Below are positions 1 to 8,057 of a DNA stretch of 64,000 nt, piece by piece. The notes below the pieces were generated by a model. It saw only the letters and a list, made by a program, of their open reading frames with translations. It was not told the origin of the DNA and searched no databases. Source of the DNA: Neptuniibacter halophilus (lineage in GTDB: Bacteria > Pseudomonadota > Gammaproteobacteria > Pseudomonadales > Balneatricaceae); assembly GCF_030295765.1 (NCBI RefSeq), contig NZ_AP027292.1, forward strand, positions 1,302,001-1,366,000. The letters run 5' to 3'. The position numbers and the translations under genes were made by a program. The stretch's first letter is position 1. Every line of letters begins with the position of its first letter.

Positions 1-22
1 TGGCACGGCCTTATCGTCACAA

Positions 23-51
23 TATGTCAAACTCAATACATCTTATGTCAA
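23..51. repeat. 8-bp direct repeat upstream of the first operon
   Basis: The octamer TATGTCAA occurs at 23-30 and again at 44-51, so the copies start 21 bp apart, close to two helical turns. The first 136 bases hold no gene and are AT-rich compared with the coding DNA. A repeat on the same face of the helix upstream of a catabolic operon could be an activator site, but no regulator gene for it lies in the window. This is a pattern seen by eye and could be chance. Confidence 0.25.
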
Positions 52-136
52 GCCAATCGATACCCAAATTAGCACTATCAACTGCAAGCCTATTATCAGT
101 ATCCATCCAAAATAAGAATTCAGGAGCACAACGATC

Positions 137-928
137 ATGAATGGCTGGAGTTTACCTTTTTCCCCCAAGGGCCTTGCTGCAACGCTGACCCCGCCACCCT
201 GGCACTATTCCGGTGACCTGCTGGCAATTGAATTTGAAACCAGCCCTGAGCTCATTCGCGCCCTGCTTCCTGACGATCTGGAGCCTGCTGACAGCAATCA
301 GTGTATTGCGGTTTTTGCCGACTGGAGTGCGACCGCCGACAGCGATCCGCGACTGGCAGAGGACCCGCGCCGCGGCATGTATAAAGAAGCCTTTATCATT
401 ATTCCTACCCGGCATCAGGATAAGACGGCAGGTCGTGTTCCCTATATCTGGGTCGACAATGAGGTCGCGCATGCCCGCGGCAACGTACAGGGCTTTCCGA
501 AGAAGATGGGCGAGATCTTTATGAACCGTCCGGTGACGTTGGGTCAGGGCGGCCCGAAGCGGGAACCGGGTCACAGTTTCGCTGCCACCCTGTCCGCTAT
601 GGGCCGTCATCTGATGCGGGCGAAAGTCACTCTGGAAGCTGAGACCGGTCTCGCCGATCTGCCACCGCTGTTGCTGGCGCCGCAGATTCACACCCGCTAT
701 CTGGCCAGCCTTGATGCGGAAACGGCGCCCCTGCACGAGCACTCCATCAATACCCTGAGCGATGTCGGAGCCGCTCAGGCGATGGTCGGCACTGCCGAAC
801 TGGAATTTTTCCCGTCAGAACATGAAGAGCTGGCAGACCTGCCGCTGGTCTCAGTGGGTCGTGGCTACTTTGTCAGCGTGGCAATGACGGTCACCGGCGC
901 GACCACCCTGCCAGCCAGCTCTGAATAA
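137..928 (+). CDS. acetoacetate decarboxylase (ADC) superfamily protein
   Basis: 263 residues, near the usual length of ADC (about 245-265). ADC superfamily enzymes use a Schiff-base lysine to decarboxylate acetoacetate or, in other members, to perform aldol or dehydration chemistry on 2-oxo acids. The family hallmark GFPKK is present with the adjacent lysines K122/K123, and a MYKEA segment supplies the conserved glutamate (E84). An AGGAG ribosome binding site at 122-126 supports the ATG at 137. It is the first of five same-strand genes ending with the FMN oxidase at 6229, so its true substrate is probably the 2-oxo or 3-oxo acid made by the downstream enzymes rather than acetoacetate. Family membership is firm; the reaction is inferred. 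Confidence 0.85.
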   Translation: MNGWSLPFSPKGLAATLTPPPWHYSGDLLAIEFETSPELIRALLPDDLEPADSNQCIAVFADWSATADSDPRLAEDPRRGMYKEAFIIIPTRHQDKTAGRVPYIWVDNEVAHARGNVQGFPKKMGEIFMNRPVTLGQGGPKREPGHSFAATLSAMGRHLMRAKVTLEAETGLADLPPLLLAPQIHTRYLASLDAETAPLHEHSINTLSDVGAAQAMVGTAELEFFPSEHEELADLPLVSVGRGYFVSVAMTVTGATTLPASSE

Positions 929-944
929 CCACCAGCGTGCACAA

Positions 945-973
945 AAGCGGCGGGGGGAGCAGCCCTTCCGCTT
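945..973 (+). other. imperfect hairpin between ADC-like gene and acyl-CoA ligase
   Basis: AAGCGG (945-950) pairs with CCGCTT (968-973) around a G-rich/C-rich loop that can pair further. It has no U-run, so it is not a classical terminator. It may be a processing or stabilising structure that separates expression of the first gene from the rest. Confidence 0.3.
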
Positions 974-1022
974 AAGCTGGCCAGAGTTCTGTCTGATTAA
1001 AATAAAAAAGTGAGAGACGCAG

Positions 1023-2660
1023 ATGAAAACTAAAATTCTTCCTCCCAGTGATTCCGCCTACGCCTACCCGCTGCTGATTAAGCAGTTGCTGACATCGAAA
1101 CAACGTTTCAGCGGTGACAAGCAGATCGTGTCCGGTCATCACCGCTTCAGCTACACCGAGTTCAGGCAGCGGGTCTGCCGTCTTGCCAACACCCTGCGCA
1201 GTGCCGGTATCGGGCCGGGTGACACCGTTGCGGTCATGGACTGGGACAGCCATCGCTATCTGGAATGTTTCTTTGCCGTACCGATGATCGGCGCCGTGCT
1301 GCATACGGTCAATATCCGTCTCTCCGCCGCACAGATGCTCTACACCATGAACCACGCTCAGGATGATCTGGTGCTGGTACATGACGACTTTATCCCCCTG
1401 CTGGCATCGATTGAAGATGAGCTGCAAACCGTGCGCGGGATTATTCAGCTCAGCGATGAAGAGCAACCCGCAGATGCAGGCTTTGCCACACTGGGAGAAT
1501 ACGAAGCGCTGCTGGCCCGGGAATCTGATGAATATGCGTTCCCTGATTTCGATGAAAACTCCATTGCCACCACGTTCTATACCACCGGCACCACCGGCAA
1601 TCCGAAAGGGGTTTATTTCTCCCACCGGCAGTTGGTGCTGCACACCCTGAACATGGTAAACACCCTTTACTCCTGTAACAGCGGCGAAGCGCTGCTTGAT
1701 CGGGAAGGGGTCTACATGCCGATCACGCCGATGTTCCACGTTCACGCCTGGGGTATCCCCTATGCCGCGACCATGATGGGTGTACAACAGATCTATCCGG
1801 GCCGTTACGAGCCCAACCATCTGGCGCGCCTGATTCAGGAAGAGGGAGTCACCTTCTCCCACTGTGTGCCGACTATCCTGCAGATGCTGCTCCACTCAGA
1901 ACAGGCCAGCAATACCGATTTCAGTCAATGGCGCGTCATCATCGGCGGCAGCGCGCTGACGCCGGGTCTGGCCCGAGAAGCGCTGGAGCGCGGGGTTCAG
2001 CCATTCAGTGCCTACGGCATGTCAGAAACCTGCCCGCTGATGGCCATCACTCATTTCAGCCATGCCCAGCAACAACTGCCGGAAGACGCCCAACTGCAGT
2101 TGCGCACCCTCGCCGGCCTGCCCAGCGATCTGGTTGATCTGCAAATATGGGATCCTCAGGGTAACAGCCTGCCCCATGATGGCGAGTGCAGCGGTGAACT
2201 GGTTGCACGGGCCCCCTGGCTGACCCAGAGCTATCTCTATGAACAGGAAAAAGGCGATGAACTCTGGCAGGGCGGCTGGCTGCATACCGGTGATATTGCG
2301 TCGATTCAGCCCGACGGCACCATCCAGATTCAGGACCGGATCAAAGATGTAATTAAAACCGGTGGCGAATGGATATCCTCGCTGGAAATTGAACGCCTGA
2401 TCAGTACCCACGCCGATGTGGAAGCGGTCACCGTGGTAGGCATGCCCGATGAGCACTGGGGCGAACGCCCCTGCGCCCTGATCATCTCCCGCACGGAGGC
2501 GCTGGATGCGGAACAGATCAGTCAGCATCTGCAGCAGTATGTCAGCGATGGCACCATCAACAAGTGGGCGATCCCGAAACAGGTGCTTCTGGTCGATGAC
2601 ATTCCGAAAACCAGTGTCGGCAAAATCGACAAAAAACTGATCCGCGCCCAGATCAGTTAA
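1023..2660 (+). CDS. AMP-forming acyl-CoA synthetase (AlkK/DmdB-like)
   Basis: 545 residues. ANL-superfamily ligase that activates a carboxylic acid to its acyl-CoA through an acyl-adenylate. Visible motifs are the phosphate-binding loop YTTGTTGNPKG (about 186-196), the SAYGMSET-like core motif, HTGDIA, the hinge region IQDRIKDVIKTGGEWIS, and the C-terminal KTSVGKIDKK with catalytic lysine K534. The overall pattern resembles medium-chain/branched acid ligases such as AlkK and DmdB rather than acetyl-CoA synthetase. It sits second in the 137-6229 unit, 94 bases after the ADC-like gene. In context it would capture a carboxylic acid released by oxidation and decarboxylation of a 2-hydroxyacid, or a substrate imported by the GntP permease. 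The exact acid cannot be read from the sequence. Confidence 0.88.
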   Translation: MKTKILPPSDSAYAYPLLIKQLLTSKQRFSGDKQIVSGHHRFSYTEFRQRVCRLANTLRSAGIGPGDTVAVMDWDSHRYLECFFAVPMIGAVLHTVNIRLSAAQMLYTMNHAQDDLVLVHDDFIPLLASIEDELQTVRGIIQLSDEEQPADAGFATLGEYEALLARESDEYAFPDFDENSIATTFYTTGTTGNPKGVYFSHRQLVLHTLNMVNTLYSCNSGEALLDREGVYMPITPMFHVHAWGIPYAATMMGVQQIYPGRYEPNHLARLIQEEGVTFSHCVPTILQMLLHSEQASNTDFSQWRVIIGGSALTPGLAREALERGVQPFSAYGMSETCPLMAITHFSHAQQQLPEDAQLQLRTLAGLPSDLVDLQIWDPQGNSLPHDGECSGELVARAPWLTQSYLYEQEKGDELWQGGWLHTGDIASIQPDGTIQIQDRIKDVIKTGGEWISSLEIERLISTHADVEAVTVVGMPDEHWGERPCALIISRTEALDAEQISQHLQQYVSDGTINKWAIPKQVLLVDDIPKTSVGKIDKKLIRAQIS

Positions 2661-2668
2661 CCCCCGGT

Positions 2669-2694
2669 CGGTCAGCCATTCGCGCGGCTGACCG
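2669..2694 (+). other. perfect 9-bp-stem hairpin inside the catabolic operon
   Basis: CGGTCAGCC (2669-2677) and GGCTGACCG (2686-2694) are exact inverted repeats around the loop ATTCGCGC, in the 72-base gap between the ligase and the GntP permease. No T-run follows. It could stabilise the upstream mRNA segment, attenuate read-through, or be an operator. Confidence 0.5.
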
Positions 2695-2732
2695 CTCTCC
2701 CTTTCAGGCCAGCATTCCGGAGAATAATAATT

Positions 2733-4103
2733 ATGGAATACGCAGGATTAATCGGCAGTGTTGCACTGCTGATCTGGCTCGCGCTGCGCGGGGTGAATAT
2801 CATCCTTGCTTCACTGATCTGCTCTCTGGTGGTGGTTGTCAGCAACGACCTGCCGGTAGCCGACAGCCTCAGTCAATATTACGCCTTCGGCCCCCTTGGG
2901 GCGTTTACCTTTGCCGGGAAATTTTTCCTGTTATTTGCCAGCGGCGCCATTTTCGGCCGCGTTATGGGCGACAGTCACGCCGCCTCCAGCATTGCGATGG
3001 CGCTGGTACGTCGCCTCGGCTCCCACCGTGCGCTGTGGATAACCACCCTGGCCTGCGCTCTGCTGACCTATGGCGGGGTCGTCGCGTTTGTCGTGATCTT
3101 TGCGATGTACCCACTGGGGCTGAAACTGCTGCAGGAAGCGAATATACCGAAACGCCTGTTCTGTGCAGCACTGGCACTGGGAGCAGGTACCTTTACTCTG
3201 ACGACCCTGCCCGGTACGCCGTCAGTGCATAATGTGATCTCGGCGGTTAATCTGGGTACTGACCTGTTTGCCGGCTTGTGGATCGGCCTCCTTGGCGGCG
3301 CTCTGATGCTGATCTTCGGCATGATCTATCTGGAGCGGGAACGCTGTCTGGCGGCGGCCCGTGGCGAAGGTTTTGAGCCCGGCCCGAACGACCGGATCTC
3401 TGCGATTGAAGAGAAAGATTATCCGCACTGGCTGCTCGCCACTCTGCCATTACTGACGGTGCTGTCCTTTATCCTTCTGCCCCGTCTGCTGGCGATGACT
3501 CTGGAACTGGAAAGTCCCGGTAGCTCTGCGCTGCATGACCTGATCCTGTTTGCTAACAGCCAGCCCATTATCTGGCCAAGTATTTCATTGCTGGCCGGAT
3601 CGGTGTTGTCAGCCCTGCTGTTCAGTCATATTCGTCATCAGGCGCTGCATGTGATGGGACACGGCACGCAGGACTCGATCATGCCTTTAATCAACACAGC
3701 AGCGGTCATCGGCTTTGGTGGTGTGGTTACCCATACCAGCGGCTTCGGTCACTTTACCGACCTGATGCTGGAATCCAGCCTGCCACCTCTGCTCTCGGCA
3801 TTTACCTCGGTCAGTCTGGTCGCAGCCATTACCGGCTCGGCCTCCGGCGGCCTGCAGATATTTATGCAGTCGATGGCACCGGCCTATCTGGAAATGGGTA
3901 TCGAGCCTGAGGTACTGCACCGCATTGCCACCATGGCCAGTGGTGGTTTCGACTCACTGCCCCACTGCGGCGCGATTGTAGCCACCCTGACGATTACCGG
4001 CCTGACTCACAAACAGGCATACAAGGATATGGGCGTGATCACGGTCGTCATCCCGGTGCTGGTCACCCTGGGAATGATCGCTCTGATCGCACTCTCAGGA
4101 TAA
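2733..4103 (+). CDS. GntP family permease
   Basis: 456 residues, very hydrophobic, with about 12 membrane segments, the size of the GntP (gluconate:H+ symporter) family. Members import gluconate, other sugar acids, glycerate or related hydroxy acids at the inner membrane. Conserved-looking stretches include TTLPGTPSVHN and TGSASGGLQIFM, both typical of the family's substrate-path loops. It is preceded by a GGAG ribosome binding site and followed after 16 bases by the 2-hydroxyacid dehydrogenase gene. The neighbours suggest uptake of a 2-hydroxy acid. The family call is strong; the substrate is inferred from context only. Confidence 0.87.
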   Translation: MEYAGLIGSVALLIWLALRGVNIILASLICSLVVVVSNDLPVADSLSQYYAFGPLGAFTFAGKFFLLFASGAIFGRVMGDSHAASSIAMALVRRLGSHRALWITTLACALLTYGGVVAFVVIFAMYPLGLKLLQEANIPKRLFCAALALGAGTFTLTTLPGTPSVHNVISAVNLGTDLFAGLWIGLLGGALMLIFGMIYLERERCLAAARGEGFEPGPNDRISAIEEKDYPHWLLATLPLLTVLSFILLPRLLAMTLELESPGSSALHDLILFANSQPIIWPSISLLAGSVLSALLFSHIRHQALHVMGHGTQDSIMPLINTAAVIGFGGVVTHTSGFGHFTDLMLESSLPPLLSAFTSVSLVAAITGSASGGLQIFMQSMAPAYLEMGIEPEVLHRIATMASGGFDSLPHCGAIVATLTITGLTHKQAYKDMGVITVVIPVLVTLGMIALIALSG

Positions 4104-4119
4104 TGACGGAGAATAACCA

Positions 4120-5052
4120 ATGAATAGCAGCAAAATTATTCTGACCCGTGAGCTTCCGGCAGCCATGTGTCAGGCCCTGAACCAGTTCGGTACGGTCAGT
4201 GTCTGGTCAGACCGTACACAACCGCTGAGCGAAGGGGATATTTTAGTCTCCACACCGATGGATCCCTTATCTGAGCAACAGCTTCAGCTTCTGCCGGAAT
4301 CACTGCGGCTGATCGCCAATATCGGTGTCGGTACCGATCATATTGATCTTGCCGCTGCCAGAGCACGAGGCATCAGTGTCAGTAATACGCCGGTGGTGAC
4401 CGAGGATACCGCCGACCTGACCCTGACCCTGATGCTGGCCGCAAGCCGACGACTGAGCCGCAGCGAGTGGCACTTGCGCAATAACGACTGGGCCAGCGGC
4501 GTCAGCCAGCTAGGCCAGCGAGTTCACGGCAAGCGGTTGGGTATTATCGGCATGGGCGCCATCGGTCAGGCCGTTGCGCGCCGGGCAAAAGGGTTCGACA
4601 TGGAGATTCTCTATCATGGCCCCCGGCCAAAGCCTGAAGCCGAAAAGCAACTGGGTGCACGCTATTTCAGCGATCTGAAACAGATGCTGGCTCAGGCCGA
4701 TATCATCTCTCTGAATTGTGATCTGAATGCGCAGACCCGCCACATTATCAACGCGGATACACTGGCCGCCATGAAACCCGGTGCCGTGCTCATCAACACC
4801 GGACGCGGCCCTCTGGTGGATGAAGCCGCTCTGATCCTCGCTCTGAAAAACAACCATCTGGGTGCCGTCGGGCTCGACGTGTATGAGTTTGAACCGGACG
4901 TTTCTCCCCAACTGCTTGAGTTCGATAATGTCACTCTCAGCCCCCACATTGGCAGTGCAACTCAGGAATGCCGTGGCGATATGGCGCGCCGGGTGTGTAT
5001 GAATATCGCCCAGTTTATTCAACAGGGCTCTGCCCTGGACAGTTGTAACTGA
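4120..5052 (+). CDS. D-isomer-specific 2-hydroxyacid dehydrogenase (glyoxylate/hydroxypyruvate reductase-like)
   Basis: 310 residues. NAD(P)-dependent interconversion of a D-2-hydroxy acid and its 2-oxo acid. The Rossmann glycine motif GMGAIG lies at 144-149, and the catalytic Arg-Glu-His triad is visible as R229 (INTGRG), E258 (EFEP) and H276 (SPHIG). After the second beta strand the sequence reads YHGPRPKPE, with no acidic residue but with Arg and Lys, which favours NADP(H) over NAD(H); that is inference from family knowledge. The gene is 16 bases from both neighbours, so it is co-transcribed with the permease and the FMN enzyme. Together with the next gene it gives the cell enzymes for both stereoisomers of a hydroxy acid. 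Confidence 0.88.
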   Translation: MNSSKIILTRELPAAMCQALNQFGTVSVWSDRTQPLSEGDILVSTPMDPLSEQQLQLLPESLRLIANIGVGTDHIDLAAARARGISVSNTPVVTEDTADLTLTLMLAASRRLSRSEWHLRNNDWASGVSQLGQRVHGKRLGIIGMGAIGQAVARRAKGFDMEILYHGPRPKPEAEKQLGARYFSDLKQMLAQADIISLNCDLNAQTRHIINADTLAAMKPGAVLINTGRGPLVDEAALILALKNNHLGAVGLDVYEFEPDVSPQLLEFDNVTLSPHIGSATQECRGDMARRVCMNIAQFIQQGSALDSCN

Positions 5053-5068
5053 CCTGCCGGAGTCCTCT

Positions 5069-6229
5069 ATGAGTTTATTTAATGTTAACCCTGTCGATGT
5101 CAGTGACTACCGTCGTCTGGCACGCAGACGCCTGCCCCGCTTTCTGTTTGATTACATCGACGGCGGCGCGAATCAGGAAAGCACCCTGCAAGCCAATATC
5201 AGCGATTTTGACCGTTACCGCCTGAAACAGCGAGTGATGCGCAATGTCGATCAGGTTGATCCTTCAACCCGGCTCGCCGGCTTCTCAGCCAGTATGCCGC
5301 TGGCTCTGGCGCCGGTTGGCATGGCCGGTATGTTTGCCCGCCGTGGTGAAGCGCTGGGAGCCCGGATCGCTCAACAACGGGGAGTCCCCTTTACCAGCTC
5401 GACACTGGGTATCTGTCCGATTGAGGAGGTGATTGCCGCCACCGGGCAACCTATCTGGTTTCAGTTGTATATGCTGCGTGACCGGGAAGTGGTGAAATCT
5501 CTGCTGCAACGGGCGCAGAATGCCGGCTGCCAGACGCTGGTATTCACTGTTGATCTGGCCGTTGCAGGCATGCGGCTGCGGGATTTCCGCAACGGCATGC
5601 TGGGTACCAACCTGCGCAGTAAATTGTCAAAAATGGCACAGCTACTGTACAGCCCTCACTGGCTCTACAATGTTGCCATCAAAGGTAAGCCGCATATCAT
5701 CGGCAACCTGAGCGAAGTGGTACCTGACCCTGACGACCTCAATGCTTATAAAGCCTTTGTCGATGACCAGTTTGATCCCAGTGTCACCTGGGAAGATATC
5801 GCCTGGCTGCGTTCCGTCTGGTCCGGCAAGATCATCATCAAGGGGGTACTGGAAGTCGAAGATGCCCGGGCCGCCGTAGCGGCGGGCGCCGATGGCATCG
5901 TCGTATCCAACCATGGTGGGCGACAACTGGATTCAGCCGCCTCCAGTATCAGCAAACTTGCAGCGATCAGCCAGGCCATTCCGCCGGAGACCGAAATCTA
6001 TCTGGATGGCGGCGTGCGCAGTGGTATCGATGTGGTCAAGGCGATCGCCCTTGGCGCCCGCGGGGTTCTGATCGGCCGTCCCTGGATCTATGCCATGGCC
6101 GGTGCCGGTGAGCAGGGCCTGAATAACCTCCTGCAGACCTTCCACAATGAGATCCGAACGGCCATGGCACTGATGGGCGTTAACCGGATCGAAGAGATCA
6201 CTGCGGATCTGATAGAAGAGACTGAGTGA
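5069..6229 (+). CDS. FMN-dependent alpha-hydroxy-acid oxidase/dehydrogenase (LldD family)
   Basis: 386 residues, the standard length for L-lactate dehydrogenase LldD and (S)-mandelate dehydrogenase. It oxidises an L-2-hydroxy acid to the 2-oxo acid with FMN, passing electrons to the quinone pool or oxygen. The FMN-binding lysine K258 (IIIKGV), the catalytic base H282 and R285 in NHGGRQLD, and the C-terminal phosphate-binding GVLIGRPW are present. The N-terminal FDYIDGGAN segment is typical. It starts 16 bases after the D-specific dehydrogenase and is the last gene of the unit. Substrate could be lactate, glycolate, mandelate or another acid; lldD is not asserted because the neighbours are not lldP/lldR. 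Confidence 0.87.
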   Translation: MSLFNVNPVDVSDYRRLARRRLPRFLFDYIDGGANQESTLQANISDFDRYRLKQRVMRNVDQVDPSTRLAGFSASMPLALAPVGMAGMFARRGEALGARIAQQRGVPFTSSTLGICPIEEVIAATGQPIWFQLYMLRDREVVKSLLQRAQNAGCQTLVFTVDLAVAGMRLRDFRNGMLGTNLRSKLSKMAQLLYSPHWLYNVAIKGKPHIIGNLSEVVPDPDDLNAYKAFVDDQFDPSVTWEDIAWLRSVWSGKIIIKGVLEVEDARAAVAAGADGIVVSNHGGRQLDSAASSISKLAAISQAIPPETEIYLDGGVRSGIDVVKAIALGARGVLIGRPWIYAMAGAGEQGLNNLLQTFHNEIRTAMALMGVNRIEEITADLIEETE

Positions 6230-6244
6230 TTACTGAGCCACCCA

Positions 6245-6279
6245 CCCCGGCCCTGTCACAGGGGCAGCAGCCGGGGCTT
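6245..6279 (+). terminator. possible terminator of the 137-6229 operon
   Basis: CCCCGGC (6245-6251) pairs with GCCGGGG (6270-6276), enclosing a second small hairpin CCTGT-C-ACAGG (6252-6262). A short CTTTG follows, so the U-tract is weak. The position right after the last catabolic gene makes a terminator or 3'-end stabiliser the best reading. Confidence 0.45.
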
Positions 6280-6300
6280 TGTAGTTCTGTCCCGGGTTAA

Positions 6301-6313
6301 CTATTCTGAATAG
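6301..6313. promoter_or_regulatory. 13-bp palindrome upstream of the histidine kinase
   Basis: CTATTC-T-GAATAG is a perfect inverted repeat 27 bases before the kinase ATG. It is a candidate operator; no cognate regulator is identified. Confidence 0.3.
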
Positions 6314-6340
6314 CGTCAGCAGGACTCCCGGCCCTATCCG

Positions 6341-8002
6341 ATGAATGAACCCGATACAGCACTGCAACAGCGGCTACAGGAACTTGAGGAGCAGAACCGG
6401 ATGCTTCTCGAATTTACTGAGCTCTCCTCCGAATGGTTCTGGGAACAGGATCAGGAGTTCCGCTTTGTCCGCTTTTTCGGCATGTCCACCGAAAAATTGC
6501 ATCGCAGTCAGCAGTTGTTTATCGGCAGACGTCGCTGGGAGATGCCCGTAATGGGGGTCTCTGCCGAGGAGATTGAAGCCCACAAAGCCTGTTATCAGCA
6601 GCACCAGCCTTTCCATGATTTCGAATATCAGGTGGAGGGCGATAACGGTGTCATCCAACGCTATTCCGTCAGCGGTTACCCTTTCTATGACGCCAACGGG
6701 GATTTTGCCGGTTATCGCGGTACCGGGCGCAACCTCACCGAGCTGCGTCAGGCTCAGGCCTCTGCCGCCCACAGCAAAAGTCAGTTACTGCAGATTCTGC
6801 AGGGTAATCCGGTGCCTGTTTTCGTACTCGATACGGCACACCGGATCAGTCACTGGAACCGGGCCTGCGAAGCCCTGACCGGGATTAAAGCCATCATGGC
6901 GATCGGCAGCACTGAAAGCTGGCGCGGTTTTTATGCTGAACCCCGGCCAAGCATGGCTGATCTGGTGGTAGATCAGGCCAGTGAAGCGGAGATACGCCGG
7001 CATTACTCCGGTAAACTTCGCAGCTCTCCGCTCACATCCGGAGCCTACGAGACTGAAGAATTTTTCCCGGAGATGAGTGATCACGGGCTCTGGCTGAATA
7101 TAAATGTCTCTCCCCTTCACGACAGTGCAGGAAACCTGATCGGTGCCGTAGAAACCCTGCAGGACATCAGCCACCGGGTTGAAGCCGAGCAGGCCGAACA
7201 GCAGCGGCATCAGGAGCTATGTCAGGCACATGCCGAACTTCAGGCCACCCTGCAGCAACTGGCTGAGGCGAAGAAACTGGCCAGTCTGGGACGGATGATC
7301 GCCGGTGTCGCGCATGAACTGAACACCCCTCTCGGCAATATCCTGCTCGGTCTGAGCAGTCATCAGAGCTCTCTGGAACACCTGCAGAGTGCGTATCAGT
7401 CACAGACTCTGAGCAAAGCACAATTGGAGAGTCATATCCTCGACACCGAAAAGTCGCTGGGTCTGATCGAGCAAAACCTCAGCCGCAGCATCAATCTGAT
7501 CAACCGCCTGCAGGAACTCGCGGGTGACCCTGATCAGGGCCAAAGTCAGCAATTTAACCCGTTTCAGATCGTTGAAGAGGTCATCGCCCTGTCTGACAGG
7601 GAGTGCAGCCAGCGCCGGATCAGCATCCACAACCGGGTCCCCCCGGCACTCAATTTCCACAGCTATAAAGCTGCCTTTGAACAGGTGCTTTTCATCCTCA
7701 TAGAAAATGCCCTGACCCATGCCTTCCCTGAAGAGAGGGGCGGGCAGATCGAGCTGGACGCCCGGATCAGCGAACAGCAGCTCTGCCTGTCAGTGGCTGA
7801 TAATGGCATAGGCCTCACAGAGCAGACCCGGAACAATGCGTTTGACCCTTTTTTCTCGTCAAATCTGGGACAGGGTAACACCGGACTCGGCCTTTACCGG
7901 GCCTACACCCTGATCACTGCTGTCATGGGCGGTACGGTCACGCTGCAGGATAATAACCCCGGCCTGAGCGTACAGATCCGTCTGCCGGCCGGCACTGGCT
8001 GA
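6341..8002 (+). CDS. PAS-domain sensor histidine kinase
   Basis: 553 residues with no obvious membrane segment, so probably cytoplasmic. Order: a short N-terminal coiled coil, a first PAS domain (about 20-135), a second PAS domain (about 145-275), a glutamine-rich coiled coil, the phosphoacceptor region with H325 in VAHELNTPLGNI, then an HATPase_c domain with N-box ENALTHAF, G1 box ADNGIGL and G2 box GNTGLGLYRAY. The HELNTPL box is of the HPK4-like type. No response regulator is adjacent, so its partner is unknown. The gap to the catabolic unit is 111 bases and contains a hairpin and a palindrome, so it is probably a separate transcript. The ligand is unknown; the ribosome binding site of the chosen ATG is weak. 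Confidence 0.85.
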   Translation: MNEPDTALQQRLQELEEQNRMLLEFTELSSEWFWEQDQEFRFVRFFGMSTEKLHRSQQLFIGRRRWEMPVMGVSAEEIEAHKACYQQHQPFHDFEYQVEGDNGVIQRYSVSGYPFYDANGDFAGYRGTGRNLTELRQAQASAAHSKSQLLQILQGNPVPVFVLDTAHRISHWNRACEALTGIKAIMAIGSTESWRGFYAEPRPSMADLVVDQASEAEIRRHYSGKLRSSPLTSGAYETEEFFPEMSDHGLWLNINVSPLHDSAGNLIGAVETLQDISHRVEAEQAEQQRHQELCQAHAELQATLQQLAEAKKLASLGRMIAGVAHELNTPLGNILLGLSSHQSSLEHLQSAYQSQTLSKAQLESHILDTEKSLGLIEQNLSRSINLINRLQELAGDPDQGQSQQFNPFQIVEEVIALSDRECSQRRISIHNRVPPALNFHSYKAAFEQVLFILIENALTHAFPEERGGQIELDARISEQQLCLSVADNGIGLTEQTRNNAFDPFFSSNLGQGNTGLGLYRAYTLITAVMGGTVTLQDNNPGLSVQIRLPAGTG

Positions 8003-8016
8003 ACGCTGCGGGCAAC

Positions 8017-8057
8017 GACTATGCTTATAGTCAGACCCCGTAACAAGGAGTCAGACC
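8017..8057 (+). repeat. hairpin plus 9-bp direct repeat in the leader of the small gene at 8058
   Basis: GACTAT-GCTT-ATAGTC (8017-8032) can form a hairpin. The nonamer AGTCAGACC occurs at 8029-8037 and again at 8049-8057, ending exactly before the ATG and overlapping the AAGGAG ribosome binding site. The copies start 20 bases apart. The arrangement could allow alternative structures that hide or expose the ribosome binding site. Confidence 0.35.

Noticed and set aside
972..1895. 307-residue minus-strand open frame opposite the acyl-CoA ligase
   Set aside because: The ligase is unambiguous in its frame; this is a shadow.
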